A DNA stretch of 64,000 bases from an uncultured bacterium (GTDB taxonomy: Bacteria > Bacillota > Clostridia > Lachnospirales > Lachnospiraceae), in assembly GCA_905214955.1 (NCBI GenBank), contig CAJMON010000001.1, positions 1-64,000 of the forward strand. The letters run 5' to 3'. A model generated the notes under the pieces. It made no database searches and was not told the origin of the DNA. It saw only the letters and a list, made by a program, of their open reading frames with translations. Of this stretch, positions 1 to 8,587 are shown piece after piece. The stretch's first letter is position 1. Each line of letters opens with the position of its first letter. The position numbers and the translations under genes are program-made.

Positions 1-62
1 GTCAAAAGCCTGAAACCACGATGTGCTTGCACAGGAGTGGTTTTATGGCTTTATGACCCGCC
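1..62 (+). repeat. Hairpin repeat R, copy 1 (62 bp shared with 57206-57267)
   Basis: Bases 1-44 are identical to the reverse complement of 57224-57267, and similarity continues to base 62 with three mismatches. The core can fold: AAACCAC at 13-19 pairs with GTGGTTT at 37-43, and TGTGC at 22-26 pairs with GCACA at 29-33 around a 2-nt loop. It may be part of a larger element cut by the window start. Its function is unknown. Confidence 0.85.
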
Positions 63-151
63 AAACAGGAGAAAGAAGCGATTTACAAAGTAAATCAGCG
101 GATTTCTCCTGTTTGCAGAATTGCGGGAGCTGCAATGCAGCGGAGCAATTC
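62..151 (+). repeat. Two nested inverted repeats between R copies 1 and 2
   Basis: Hairpin 1 pairs 62-74 with 103-115 (13 bp, perfect) and encloses a second perfect 7-bp stem, 80-86 with 90-96. Hairpin 2 pairs 118-124 with 145-151 and encloses 129-133 paired with 137-141. The block is non-coding and looks like structured RNA or a dispersed palindromic element. No promoter was recognised in it. Confidence 0.75.
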
Positions 152-167
152 GCAGGTGTTTACCAGA

Positions 168-211
168 GTCAAAAGCCTGAAACCACGATGTGCCTGCACA
201 GGAGTGGTTTT
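168..211 (+). repeat. Hairpin repeat R, copy 2 (44 bp)
   Basis: This is a direct copy of bases 1-44 with one difference (T to C). The difference falls in the 2-nt loop of the predicted hairpin, so all stem pairs are kept. It ends shortly upstream of the MATE exporter gene. Confidence 0.85.
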
Positions 212-248
212 GGCAGGGGCAAAAGACTACAACATGGAGCGTGAAAAA

Positions 249-1628
249 GTGAAAAAGAGCAAGTATGAAATTGACATGTGCAGCGGGAGCATTATGGACA
301 AGCTGATTTCCTTCTCCCTGCCGCTGATGCTGTCCGGCATTTTGCAGCTGATGTTTAATGCGGTGGACATTGTGGTGGTGGGAAGGTTCAGTGGGAGCCA
401 GGCCCTGGCGGCAGTAGGCTCGACCACCGCACTGATCAATGTATTTACCAATTTGTTTATCGGCATTTCTCTGGGGACCAATGTACTGGCCGCCAGATTT
501 TATGCTGCCGGAAAAGAAAAAGAGATGGCGGAGACGGTCCATACCTCCATCACTCTCGCACTCATCAGCGGCATTGTCATGGCAGCGGCAGGCCTGGTCT
601 TTTCGGGTCTTGCCCTGGAGTGGATGGGGACACCGGAGGATGTGATCAGACAGTCCGCCCTCTATATGCGCATTTACTTTATGGGTATGCCGTTTTTTAT
701 GCTGTACAATTATGGAGCGGCGATCCTGCGGGCAGTAGGAGATACCAAGCGGCCCTTGTTTTTCCTGATTTTATCCGGCGTGGTCAATGCCGTGCTGAAT
801 ATGATTCTGGTAATTGTTTTTCACATGGATGTGGCAGGCGTGGGCATTGCCACAGTGATTTCCCAGATGATTTCCTGTGTACTGGTATTAGGCTGTCTGG
901 TGCGCTCGGAAGGGTGTTACCGCCTGTGCTTTTCGAAACTGCGGATCAAAGGTGTTTACTTAAAGCAGATTTTTCTGGTGGGAATTCCGGCAGGCATCCA
1001 GAGCACGGTGATCAATTTTTCCAACGTGCTGCTTCAGTCTTCTGTCAATTCCTTTGGTTCTACAGCTATGGCAGGCTATACCGCGGCAAACAATCTCCTG
1101 GGATTTCTGTACGTGTCCGTAAATTCCATTACCCAGGCATGCATGAGCTTTACCAGCCAGAACTACGGCGTGAAAAAGACGAAGCGGATGGACCGGGTGC
1201 TTGTAGACTGCGGCATTTTGACGGTGTCAGTGTCCTTGGTTTTGGGAGGCTGTGCCTGGTTTTTCGGACCGGAAATCCTGCGGATTTATACGAATGACAG
1301 TGAAGTCATCCGATGTGGCATGGAGATACTGTCTTACACCACACTGACTTATTTTCTGTGCGGCCTGATGGATCTGTTTCCCGGGGCCCTGCGTGGCATG
1401 GGCAGTTCTCTGGTGCCCATGATTCTTTCCATTATCGGAACCGTAGGCGTGCGGGTTCTATGGATTTTTGGAATTTTTCCATCCCATAGGTCTTTGGCAG
1501 TGCTGTTTGTGTCCTATCCGGCGTCCTGGATTGCCACCATTGTGATGCAGGTGATCTGCTACTGGTGTGTTCGGAAAAAAGTCCATGAAAAATTACGTAT
1601 TGACACAGCAGGTACAGCGGTGTTATGA
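249..1628 (+). CDS. MATE family efflux transporter
   Basis: This is a membrane exporter of the multidrug and toxin extrusion (MATE/NorM-like) family, which uses a Na+ or H+ gradient to expel cationic compounds or metabolites. The product is about 459 aa, the usual family length, with around twelve hydrophobic segments in two halves. The N-terminal stretch with FSLPLMLSGILQLMFNAVD is typical of the family's first helix. GTG at 249 is preferred because GGAG lies 9 nt upstream; ATG at 234 is in frame but has no well-spaced ribosome binding site, and upstream in-frame codons lie in repeat DNA. The 3' end of the gene contains the promoter of the next transcript. The substrate cannot be told from sequence. 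Confidence 0.9.
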   Translation: MKKSKYEIDMCSGSIMDKLISFSLPLMLSGILQLMFNAVDIVVVGRFSGSQALAAVGSTTALINVFTNLFIGISLGTNVLAARFYAAGKEKEMAETVHTSITLALISGIVMAAAGLVFSGLALEWMGTPEDVIRQSALYMRIYFMGMPFFMLYNYGAAILRAVGDTKRPLFFLILSGVVNAVLNMILVIVFHMDVAGVGIATVISQMISCVLVLGCLVRSEGCYRLCFSKLRIKGVYLKQIFLVGIPAGIQSTVINFSNVLLQSSVNSFGSTAMAGYTAANNLLGFLYVSVNSITQACMSFTSQNYGVKKTKRMDRVLVDCGILTVSVSLVLGGCAWFFGPEILRIYTNDSEVIRCGMEILSYTTLTYFLCGLMDLFPGALRGMGSSLVPMILSIIGTVGVRVLWIFGIFPSHRSLAVLFVSYPASWIATIVMQVICYWCVRKKVHEKLRIDTAGTAVL

Positions 1629-1629
1629 T
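1600..1629 (+). promoter_or_regulatory. Predicted sigma-A promoter for the glycine riboswitch transcript
   Basis: TTGACA at 1600-1605 and TATGAT at 1624-1629 are separated by 18 bp. The promoter overlaps the last codons and stop of the MATE gene, so transcription would start near 1636, just before the riboswitch. Confidence 0.65.
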
Positions 1630-1659
1630 GAACAGGCAGTGAACAAACTGTAAAATAAC

Positions 1660-1840
1660 ATACAGACGAAGAAGTTTTTAGGAAATGCACAGTGTGCAGC
1701 CGAAGGAGTAACACTCTCAGGCGCCCAGCAGGGTGAGGACTAAAAACGGAGTGGTCTCTGGAGAATCTCAGTGATGGGTGCCGAAGGTGCAATGCACAGA
1801 ATCTGTGCAGAATCTCTCAGGCAAAAGGACAGAGTCAGAA
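1660..1840 (+). promoter_or_regulatory. Tandem glycine riboswitch
   Basis: Two consecutive aptamer-like segments carry the hallmark blocks of the glycine riboswitch. In the first, CCGAAGGAGTAACACTCTCA is followed by GGC. In the second (about 1756-1834) there are CTCTGGAGA, GCCGAAGG, CTCTCAGGCAAAAGGACAGAG-type blocks in canonical order. A candidate terminator follows at 1875, and the controlled gene is an amino acid:cation symporter, a known target of this riboswitch class in Firmicutes. Ligand binding is inferred from the family. Confidence 0.9.
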
Positions 1841-1874
1841 AAAGAAGAAACTTTTTAACTGTTTCGGATTCAGG

Positions 1875-1909
1875 GCCATATTCCATATAAGTGGAGTGTG
1901 GCTTTTCTT
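1875..1909 (+). terminator. Candidate intrinsic terminator / expression platform of the glycine riboswitch
   Basis: GCCATATTCCA at 1875-1885 pairs with TGGAGTGTGGC at 1892-1902 using G-U pairs, followed by TTTTCTT. It sits between the second aptamer and the symporter start, the expected place for a regulated terminator. An antiterminator was not worked out. Confidence 0.7.
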
Positions 1910-1990
1910 ATGTCTATTCTGAACGCTTTCACGCACACATCGTGCAGAAGAATCCCAGGTCTGCGGTCTGTAAAAAAGGAGAATGAGAAA

Positions 1991-3355
1991 ATGGATGCAA
2001 TGAATGAGATCATTGTGAAGATCAGTGACGTGGTCTGGAACTATCTGCTGCTTTTTTTACTGGTTGGTACTGGTGTATTTTTCAGTATCCGTACCCGTTT
2101 TGTCCAGGTGAGACGGTTTAAGACGGCTTGGGGCAGAGTGTTTGGCGGTTTTTCCCTGAAAGGAAAGAAAGCGGGAAAAGATGGAATGAGTTCTTTCCAG
2201 GCTCTTGCAACAGCTATTGCGGCCCAGGTGGGAACTGGAAATATTGCAGGATGTGCAACTGCTCTGGTGGCAGGAGGGCCGGGCGCCATTTTCTGGATGT
2301 GGCTGGCAGCCTTCTTTGGGATGGCGACCATTTACGGAGAAGCCGTACTGGCACAGAAATCAAAAAAACGAGATGAAAACGGGGAAGTTGTGGGCGGACC
2401 TGTTTACTATATCACACATGTATTCAAAGGCGGATTTGGAAAATTCCTGGCAGTCTTTTTTGCCATTGCCGTGATTTTAGCACTGGGATTTATGGGAAAC
2501 ATGGTGCAGTCCAACTCCATCAGTGATGCGTTCTACACCGCATTTGGCGTACCCAGATGGATCATGGGTCTTCTGGCAGCACTTCTGGCAGCCTTCATTT
2601 TCCTGGGAGGAATTTCCAGAATTGCTTCCTTTACAGAAAAAGTTGTGCCGGTGATGGCAGCTCTGTATCTGGTGGGAGCCCTCATTGTACTGATTATCAA
2701 CATCGGAAATGTGCCTTCCGCCATTGCTTCTATTTTTATCGGAGCATTCAATCCCCAGGCAGCTGTAGGAGGCGCAGCCGGAATTACCGTGCGGATGGCC
2801 ATGCGGTACGGTGTTGCCAGAGGACTGTTTTCCAATGAAGCAGGAATGGGTTCCACCCCTCACGCACATGCCATTGCAGATGTGAAAGATCCGGAAGAGC
2901 AGGGAGAAGTGGCCATGGTTGGTGTCTTTGTAGATACCTTTATTGTACTGACGGTGACTGCTCTGGTGATTCTCTCCTCCGGTGTGTTAGATGAGATGAG
3001 AGCTGCAGGTGCTACAGGAACTCCCGTTGCCCAGGCAGCATTTGGAACAGGATTTGGAGGCTTTGGCCCCATGTTCGTAGCAGTATGTCTTCTGTTTTTT
3101 GCATTTTCTACCATCATTGGCTGGTATTTCTTTGCAAGACAGAACGTAAAATATCTCTGGGGCCAGAAGGCAGTGCTGCCGTTTTCTCTCATCGTTGTGG
3201 TCTGTGTGTTCCTGGGATCATTGATGAAAGTAGATCTGGTGTGGAACCTGTCAGATCTGTTTAACGGCCTGATGGTAATTCCAAACCTGATTGCGCTTTT
3301 GGCACTCAGCGGTGTGGTAGCGAAGGCCGCAGTAAATTTTGGAAAAAAGAAATAA
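1991..3355 (+). CDS. agcS: Sodium:alanine/glycine symporter (AGCS family)
   Basis: This inner-membrane transporter of the alanine-or-glycine:cation symporter family imports small neutral amino acids with Na+. The product is 454 aa with about ten or eleven membrane segments. Family signatures are visible: FQALATAIAAQVGTGNIAG around residues 68-87 and GLFSNEAGMGSTPHAHA around 277-293. The start at 1991 has AAGGAG about 9 nt upstream; the open frame extends to 1898 but the extra residues lie downstream of the riboswitch terminator and are not transporter-like. The glycine riboswitch suggests that the gene responds to intracellular glycine, either for uptake of glycine/alanine or as part of balancing their pools. 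Confidence 0.95.
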   Translation: MDAMNEIIVKISDVVWNYLLLFLLVGTGVFFSIRTRFVQVRRFKTAWGRVFGGFSLKGKKAGKDGMSSFQALATAIAAQVGTGNIAGCATALVAGGPGAIFWMWLAAFFGMATIYGEAVLAQKSKKRDENGEVVGGPVYYITHVFKGGFGKFLAVFFAIAVILALGFMGNMVQSNSISDAFYTAFGVPRWIMGLLAALLAAFIFLGGISRIASFTEKVVPVMAALYLVGALIVLIINIGNVPSAIASIFIGAFNPQAAVGGAAGITVRMAMRYGVARGLFSNEAGMGSTPHAHAIADVKDPEEQGEVAMVGVFVDTFIVLTVTALVILSSGVLDEMRAAGATGTPVAQAAFGTGFGGFGPMFVAVCLLFFAFSTIIGWYFFARQNVKYLWGQKAVLPFSLIVVVCVFLGSLMKVDLVWNLSDLFNGLMVIPNLIALLALSGVVAKAAVNFGKKK

Positions 3356-3376
3356 ATGCATAAGAATGAACTTAGA

Positions 3377-3401
3377 AAAGCGGTCTTTGACAGGCCGCTT
3401 T
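3377..3401 (+). terminator. Candidate terminator hairpin after agcS
   Basis: AAAGCGG at 3377-3383 pairs with CCGCTTT at 3395-3401. The T-tract is poor (TATCTAT), so efficiency is uncertain. The stem overlaps the -35 region of the murE promoter. Confidence 0.45.
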
Positions 3402-3415
3402 ATCTATGCTATTCT
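3387..3415 (+). promoter_or_regulatory. Predicted sigma-A promoter for murE
   Basis: TTGACA at 3387-3392 and TATTCT at 3410-3415 with a 17-bp spacer, 30 nt upstream of the murE start. Confidence 0.7.
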
Positions 3416-3444
3416 AAAGGGTAAGAACATAGGAGGCATGTCTT

Positions 3445-4914
3445 ATGAATTTGAAAAATTTACTGGAAAGACTGGAATATACCTGTGTACAGGGGAGCCT
3501 GGATACAGAAGTGTCCGCCATTGTCAATGATTCTAGGAAAGCGGTCCCTGGATGTCTGTTTTTTTGTATCAAGGGAGCAGTGAAGGATGGACATGAATAT
3601 GCTGCAGAAGTGGTTCAAAAAGGAGCCAAAGTGCTGGTGACAGAAGATCCGGTGCAGGTTCCAAAAGATGTGACAGTGATTCAGACTGCGGACAGCCGAT
3701 ACGCCATGGCAGTGATTGCTGCCGCGTGGTACGGATATCCCGCAGAAGAGATGAAGATCATCGGCATTACCGGTACCAAGGGAAAGACCACGACTACTTA
3801 TATGGTGAAATCCATTTTGGAATCTGCCGGACACAAGGTGGGACTCATCGGTACTATTGAGGCCATTATCGGAGAAGAACACATTCCGGCAAACAATACT
3901 ACGCCGGAGTCTCTGCTGATTCAGGAATATTTTCGGAAGATGGCAGATGCAGGCTGCGACTGTGTGGTGATGGAAGTCTCCTCCCAGGGGCTGATGCTTT
4001 ACCGGACAGCCGGATTTACTTTCGAGATCGGTATTTTTACCAACATTGGCGTGGATCACATCGGACCTGCAGAACACAAAGATTTTGAAGATTATGCAGC
4101 GTGTAAAGGCAGGCTGTTTAAACAGTGCCGCATCGGCATTGTAAACGCGGATGATCCCCATCTGGATCAGGTGTTAAAAGGACACACCTGTACTCTGGAA
4201 ACCTTTGGATTTTCAGAAAAAGCTGACCTTCGGGCAGAGGATGTCCGTCTGGTGTCCAGGCCTGGATACCTGGGTGTGGCTTATGAAACGAAGGGCCTTA
4301 TGGAGCTTCCGGTGGAGATTGACATTCCCGGTAAGTTCAGCGTGTACAATTCCCTGACGGCCATTGCCATCTGCCGTCACTTTGGCGTTTCCAAAGAAGA
4401 CATTCAGAAGGCGCTGAAAAAGGCAAAAGTAAAAGGCCGTATCGAAATGGTGAAAGTATCCGACGACTTTACCCTGATGATTGATTATGCCCATAATGCC
4501 ATGAGCCTGGAAAGCCTTCTTACCACCCTTCGGGAATATCATCCGAAACGCCTGGTATGTCTTTTTGGGTGCGGCGGCAACCGTTCCAAAGACCGCCGGT
4601 TTGAGATGGCCCATGTGTCCGGGCGGCTGGCAGATTTTACCATTATTACCTCCGATAATCCAAGATTTGAGGAGCCGGAAGCTATTCTGGACGATATCGA
4701 ACACGGCATGAAAGAGACAAACGGTGCCTATATCAAAATCGTGGATCGGAAAGAAGCCATTGCCTATGCCATTCACCATGGCCAGCCGGGAGATGTGATT
4801 GTTCTGGCAGGAAAAGGCCATGAAGATTATCAGGAAATCAAAGGCGTAAAATATCACATGGATGAACGGGAGCTGATCCAGGAGATTCTGGAAGAAGACC
4901 GCATCAGAAAGTGA
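3445..4914 (+). CDS. murE: UDP-MurNAc-tripeptide synthetase MurE (meso-DAP type)
   Basis: This cytoplasmic Mur ligase adds the third amino acid to UDP-MurNAc-L-Ala-D-Glu during peptidoglycan precursor synthesis, using ATP. The product is 489 aa, normal for MurE. The ATP loop GTKGKTTTT lies near residues 110-118, and the three Mur ligase domains (substrate, ATP, C-terminal ligase) follow in order. The motif D404-N-P-R407 is the signature of enzymes that add meso-diaminopimelate rather than L-lysine, so the wall is predicted to be DAP type. AGGAGG lies 8 nt before the ATG. The gene stands outside the dcw cluster at 20-32 kb and is probably co-transcribed with priA, whose GTG begins 6 nt after its stop. 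Confidence 0.95.
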   Translation: MNLKNLLERLEYTCVQGSLDTEVSAIVNDSRKAVPGCLFFCIKGAVKDGHEYAAEVVQKGAKVLVTEDPVQVPKDVTVIQTADSRYAMAVIAAAWYGYPAEEMKIIGITGTKGKTTTTYMVKSILESAGHKVGLIGTIEAIIGEEHIPANNTTPESLLIQEYFRKMADAGCDCVVMEVSSQGLMLYRTAGFTFEIGIFTNIGVDHIGPAEHKDFEDYAACKGRLFKQCRIGIVNADDPHLDQVLKGHTCTLETFGFSEKADLRAEDVRLVSRPGYLGVAYETKGLMELPVEIDIPGKFSVYNSLTAIAICRHFGVSKEDIQKALKKAKVKGRIEMVKVSDDFTLMIDYAHNAMSLESLLTTLREYHPKRLVCLFGCGGNRSKDRRFEMAHVSGRLADFTIITSDNPRFEEPEAILDDIEHGMKETNGAYIKIVDRKEAIAYAIHHGQPGDVIVLAGKGHEDYQEIKGVKYHMDERELIQEILEEDRIRK

Positions 4915-4920
4915 GGATCT

Positions 4921-7140
4921 GTGGCATTATACGCAGATGTGATTGTTGACATTACCCAGGAAAGCTTGGACCGTAGCTTTCAGTACCGGGTTCCAGAAGA
5001 GCTGGAAGAAAAGATCCAGCCCGGCATGGTGGTTCAGATCCCTTTTGGAAAGGGAGGACGCACTATCCGGGGGTATATTCTGGAACTGGGAAACCGGCCC
5101 AAAATTGCGCCGGAAAAGATCAAAGACATCCTGGAGCTTTCTACAGAAGGCATCGGGGTGGAGTCCAGACTGGTGGCTTTGGCAGCCTGGATTCGGGATT
5201 ATTATGGTTCCACAATGATTCAGGCGCTGAAAACCGTCATTCCGGTAAAACAGAAAGAACGGGCAAAAGCCAGAGTCACACTGAAATTAAAGGTATCCCC
5301 GGAAGAAGGAAAAGAAGCCCTGGCAGTTTTTCAGAAAAAGCATCAGAAGGCCAGGGCCAGGCTTTTGGAAGCTTTGTTAGAAGAGGAAGAACTGTCCTGG
5401 GAGCTGGTATCTGAAAAACTAAACATTACCACGCCGGTGGTAAAAGCCTTAGAAGAGCGTGGCCTTATAAAAAAAGAGACGACTACGGTATACCGCAATC
5501 CTGTCCATGTGAAAGGAAAGACCGGACAGAAAGTAGTGTTAAACCAGGCCCAGCAGGCGGTGGTGGATGTCATTGTGGGAAACTGGGAAAGTCCAGAAGC
5601 CAAGCCGTATCTGATCCATGGTGTGACCGGCTGCGGGAAGACCGAGATTTATATGGAGCTCATTGCCCACGCCATTTCCAAGGGAGAGCAGGCCGTGGTG
5701 CTGATTCCGGAAATTGCCCTGACTTACCAGACAGTGATCCGGTTTTACAGAAGGTTTGGGGAACGGATTTCCATTTTGAATTCCAGAATGTCCAAAGGAG
5801 AGCGTTATGATCAGTATGAGCGGGCCAGAAAAGGCCTGATTGATGTGATCATCGGCCCCAGGTCTGCGCTTTTTGCTCCTTTTCCAAATCTTGGCATCAT
5901 CATCATTGATGAGGAACATGAGACGTCATACCGAAGTGAAACGGTGCCGCGGTATCTGGCAAGGGAGGCGGCCATCCAGAGAGGAAGCTTGGAAGGTGCC
6001 CATGTGGTCATGGGAAGTGCCACTCCTTCTATTGAAGCCTATTATGAAGCGAAAAAAGGGCTGTATACCTTATTTACCATCAAAGAGCGGGTGCAGAAAC
6101 GTCCCCTTCCCACGGTAGAAACCGTAGATCTGCGCCAGGAGCTGACAGAAGGGAACCGCTCGATTTTAAGCCGGAAGCTGCGGGATGCCATAGAAGAAAC
6201 CTTGGAGAATGGACAGCAGGTGATGCTGTTTTTAAACCGGAGAGGCTATGCAGGATTTCTTTCCTGCCGGGAGTGCGGGGAAGTGTTGAAATGTCCCCAC
6301 TGCGATGTGTCCTTATCCCTTCATAAGGGCAGCCGGCTGATCTGCCATTACTGCGGATACCAGCAGGCCGTTCCGGGCAGGTGTCCTTCCTGCGGGTCGC
6401 CGTTTCTTCGAAGCTTTGGCATCGGCACCCAGCAGGCAGAAGAACTGATTCAGAAAGCATTTCCAAAGGCCAGGATTCTGCGGATGGATCTGGATACCAC
6501 AAGAGAAAAAGACGGCCATGAAAAAATTCTGGCAGCCTTTGCAGACCATGAAGCGGACATCTTGATTGGCACCCAGATGATTGTGAAAGGACACGATTTC
6601 CCAGGAGTGACCCTGGTGGGCATTCTGGCAGCAGACATGTCCTTACATGCCAGTGATTACCGGGCCGCGGAGCGGACGTTCCAGCTTCTGACCCAGGCAG
6701 CAGGCAGGGCGGGCAGAGGAGACATTCCGGGAAGAGTGGTGATTCAGACGTACGACCCGGAGCATTACAGCATCCAGGCGGCTGTCCGCCAGGATTATGA
6801 AAGCTTTTATGAGCAGGAGATTCTTTACCGGAGCATTTCCGGATATCCGCCGGCAGGAAGTATGATGGCGGTTCATGGAAGCGGGCCGGATGAAGAGTAT
6901 CTGGCCATGGCCATGGAATATATCAAAGGTTTTCTGGAAAAAATAGGCACGCGCTGCCAGGCAGGGATTATCGGACCGGCAGATGAGACCATTTCAAGAA
7001 TCAATGACATTTACCGGAAGGTGGTGTATGTCAAGCATCCCAAGGAGGAAGTGCTGACAGCATTGAAAAATAAAACAGAAGAATACATTGAAATCAACGA
7101 AGGCTTTAAAACACTGAATATTCAGTTTGAAAGACTTTGA
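4921..7140 (+). CDS. priA: Primosomal protein N' (replication restart helicase PriA)
   Basis: PriA is a superfamily 2 DNA helicase that recognises stalled forks and reloads the replicative helicase. At 739 aa it has the usual length. Walker A GVTGCGKT is at residues 234-241, the DEEH box at 330-333, and the inserted zinc-binding region with paired cysteines spans about 449-491. The N-terminal 3'-DNA-binding domain is present. The start is GTG with GAGG a few bases upstream. It opens the conserved Firmicute operon priA-def-fmt and is followed closely by def. Confidence 0.96.
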   Translation: MALYADVIVDITQESLDRSFQYRVPEELEEKIQPGMVVQIPFGKGGRTIRGYILELGNRPKIAPEKIKDILELSTEGIGVESRLVALAAWIRDYYGSTMIQALKTVIPVKQKERAKARVTLKLKVSPEEGKEALAVFQKKHQKARARLLEALLEEEELSWELVSEKLNITTPVVKALEERGLIKKETTTVYRNPVHVKGKTGQKVVLNQAQQAVVDVIVGNWESPEAKPYLIHGVTGCGKTEIYMELIAHAISKGEQAVVLIPEIALTYQTVIRFYRRFGERISILNSRMSKGERYDQYERARKGLIDVIIGPRSALFAPFPNLGIIIIDEEHETSYRSETVPRYLAREAAIQRGSLEGAHVVMGSATPSIEAYYEAKKGLYTLFTIKERVQKRPLPTVETVDLRQELTEGNRSILSRKLRDAIEETLENGQQVMLFLNRRGYAGFLSCRECGEVLKCPHCDVSLSLHKGSRLICHYCGYQQAVPGRCPSCGSPFLRSFGIGTQQAEELIQKAFPKARILRMDLDTTREKDGHEKILAAFADHEADILIGTQMIVKGHDFPGVTLVGILAADMSLHASDYRAAERTFQLLTQAAGRAGRGDIPGRVVIQTYDPEHYSIQAAVRQDYESFYEQEILYRSISGYPPAGSMMAVHGSGPDEEYLAMAMEYIKGFLEKIGTRCQAGIIGPADETISRINDIYRKVVYVKHPKEEVLTALKNKTEEYIEINEGFKTLNIQFERL

Positions 7141-7163
7141 ATATAGAAAAAGGAGATAAAACA

Positions 7164-7658
7164 ATGGCTTTAAGAGAAATTCGAATTATGGGAGATGAGG
7201 TTCTTACAAAAAAATGCAGACCGGTGGATAAAATGACACCGAGACTGCACACACTGATTGAGGATATGTTTGACACCATGTACGATGGACAGGGTGTTGG
7301 ACTGGCAGCTCCCCAGGTTGGTATTTTAAAACGAATCTGCGTCATTGACACAGATGGCACGCAGCATGTGCTGATCAACCCGGAAATCATTGAGACTTCC
7401 GGCTCCCAGACCGGAAATGAGGGATGTTTAAGCCTTCCCGGTCAGTACGGACAGGTGACCAGACCCAACTACGTAAAAGTCAAAGCACTGAATGAAAATA
7501 TGGAAGAATACATTCTGGAAGGTACTGAACTTTTGGCAAGAGCCATCTGCCATGAATGCGAACACTTGGACGGCATCATGTTTGTCAGCCATGTGGAGGG
7601 CGAACTGGTGGATGCTTCCCAGCTCTTTGATGAGGATGAGGAGGAAATCGAAGAATGA
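7164..7658 (+). CDS. def: Peptide deformylase
   Basis: This metalloenzyme removes the N-formyl group from nascent proteins in the cytoplasm. All three family motifs are intact: GVGLAAPQ at residues 44-51, EGCLS at 86-90 and HECEH at 130-134, giving the Cys/His/His metal ligands and the catalytic glutamate. Length is 164 aa with an acidic C-terminal tail. The ATG at 7164 has AGGAG 8-9 nt upstream; the frame opens earlier, inside the end of priA, without support. Its stop overlaps the fmt start by 4 nt, consistent with translational coupling of the formylation and deformylation enzymes. Confidence 0.97.
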   Translation: MALREIRIMGDEVLTKKCRPVDKMTPRLHTLIEDMFDTMYDGQGVGLAAPQVGILKRICVIDTDGTQHVLINPEIIETSGSQTGNEGCLSLPGQYGQVTRPNYVKVKALNENMEEYILEGTELLARAICHECEHLDGIMFVSHVEGELVDASQLFDEDEEEIEE

Positions 7659-8587
7659 ACGTGATCTTTATGGGAACACCGGATTTCTCAACAGGTACGC
7701 TGGAAGCCCTGATTGCTTCCAAAGAACATCAGGTAGCAGCCGTGGTGACCCAGCCGGACAAACCCAAGGGCAGGGGAAAAGCCATGCAGTTGACACCGGT
7801 AAAAGAAGTGGCTGTACGGGAAAACATTCCAGTATACCAGCCAAAACGGGTGCGTGATCCGGAGTTTATCGAGACTTTAAGAAAGATTCCTGCGGATGTC
7901 ATGGTTGTGGTGGCATTTGGCCAGATCATTCCCAAAGAGATTCTGGAAATGAAGAAATATGGCTGCATCAATGTCCACGCATCCTTACTTCCCAAGTACC
8001 GTGGCGCAGCCCCCATTCAGTGGGCAGTGATTGATGGAGAAACAGAATCCGGCGTTACCACCATGCAGATGGATGCAGGACTGGATACCGGGGATATGCT
8101 GTTAAAGACCGTGGTTCCCCTGGAAAAAGAGGAAACCGGTGGCAGCTTATTTGATAAATTGTCTGCGGCAGGCGCCACATTGCTGCTTCAGACACTGGAA
8201 GGACTGGAAAGAGGAGAGATTGTTCCACAGAAACAGGGAGAGACCACCACTGCATATGCGAAGATGCTGACAAAAGACATGGGAGAAATCCGGTGGGAAG
8301 AAGATGCCGAAGTTATCGAGCGTCTGGTAAGGGGCTTAAACCCCTGGCCCAGCGCCTATACCCATGTACATGGAAAAACGCTGAAGGTGTGGAGAGCCGA
8401 AGTCTGCAAGGGAGAAGACAAGAAACCGGGAACGGTTCTGAAAACTTCTGATGGACAGCTCATCATTCAGACTGGAAAGGACGCCCTGAAAATTACAGAG
8501 CTCCAGCTGGAAGGCAAAAAGCGTATGGATACAGCAGCATTTCTTCGCGGATATTCCATTGAGGAGGGAATTGATTTATGTTGTTGA
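7655..8587 (+). CDS. fmt: Methionyl-tRNA formyltransferase
   Basis: This enzyme transfers a formyl group from 10-formyl-tetrahydrofolate to initiator Met-tRNA. At 310 aa it has the expected length. Catalytic residues N106, H108 and D144 fall at the same numbers as in the E. coli enzyme, within INVHASLLPKYRGAAP and MDAGLDTGDML. The C-terminal tRNA-binding domain follows after about residue 205. It overlaps def by 4 nt upstream and the zinc peptidase gene by 10 nt downstream, so it sits in a tightly packed operon. Confidence 0.97.
   Translation: MNVIFMGTPDFSTGTLEALIASKEHQVAAVVTQPDKPKGRGKAMQLTPVKEVAVRENIPVYQPKRVRDPEFIETLRKIPADVMVVVAFGQIIPKEILEMKKYGCINVHASLLPKYRGAAPIQWAVIDGETESGVTTMQMDAGLDTGDMLLKTVVPLEKEETGGSLFDKLSAAGATLLLQTLEGLERGEIVPQKQGETTTAYAKMLTKDMGEIRWEEDAEVIERLVRGLNPWPSAYTHVHGKTLKVWRAEVCKGEDKKPGTVLKTSDGQLIIQTGKDALKITELQLEGKKRMDTAAFLRGYSIEEGIDLCC

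Noticed and set aside
620..1297. 225-codon + strand frame inside the MATE gene
   Set aside because: Alternate frame of a clear membrane transporter gene; no domain seen.
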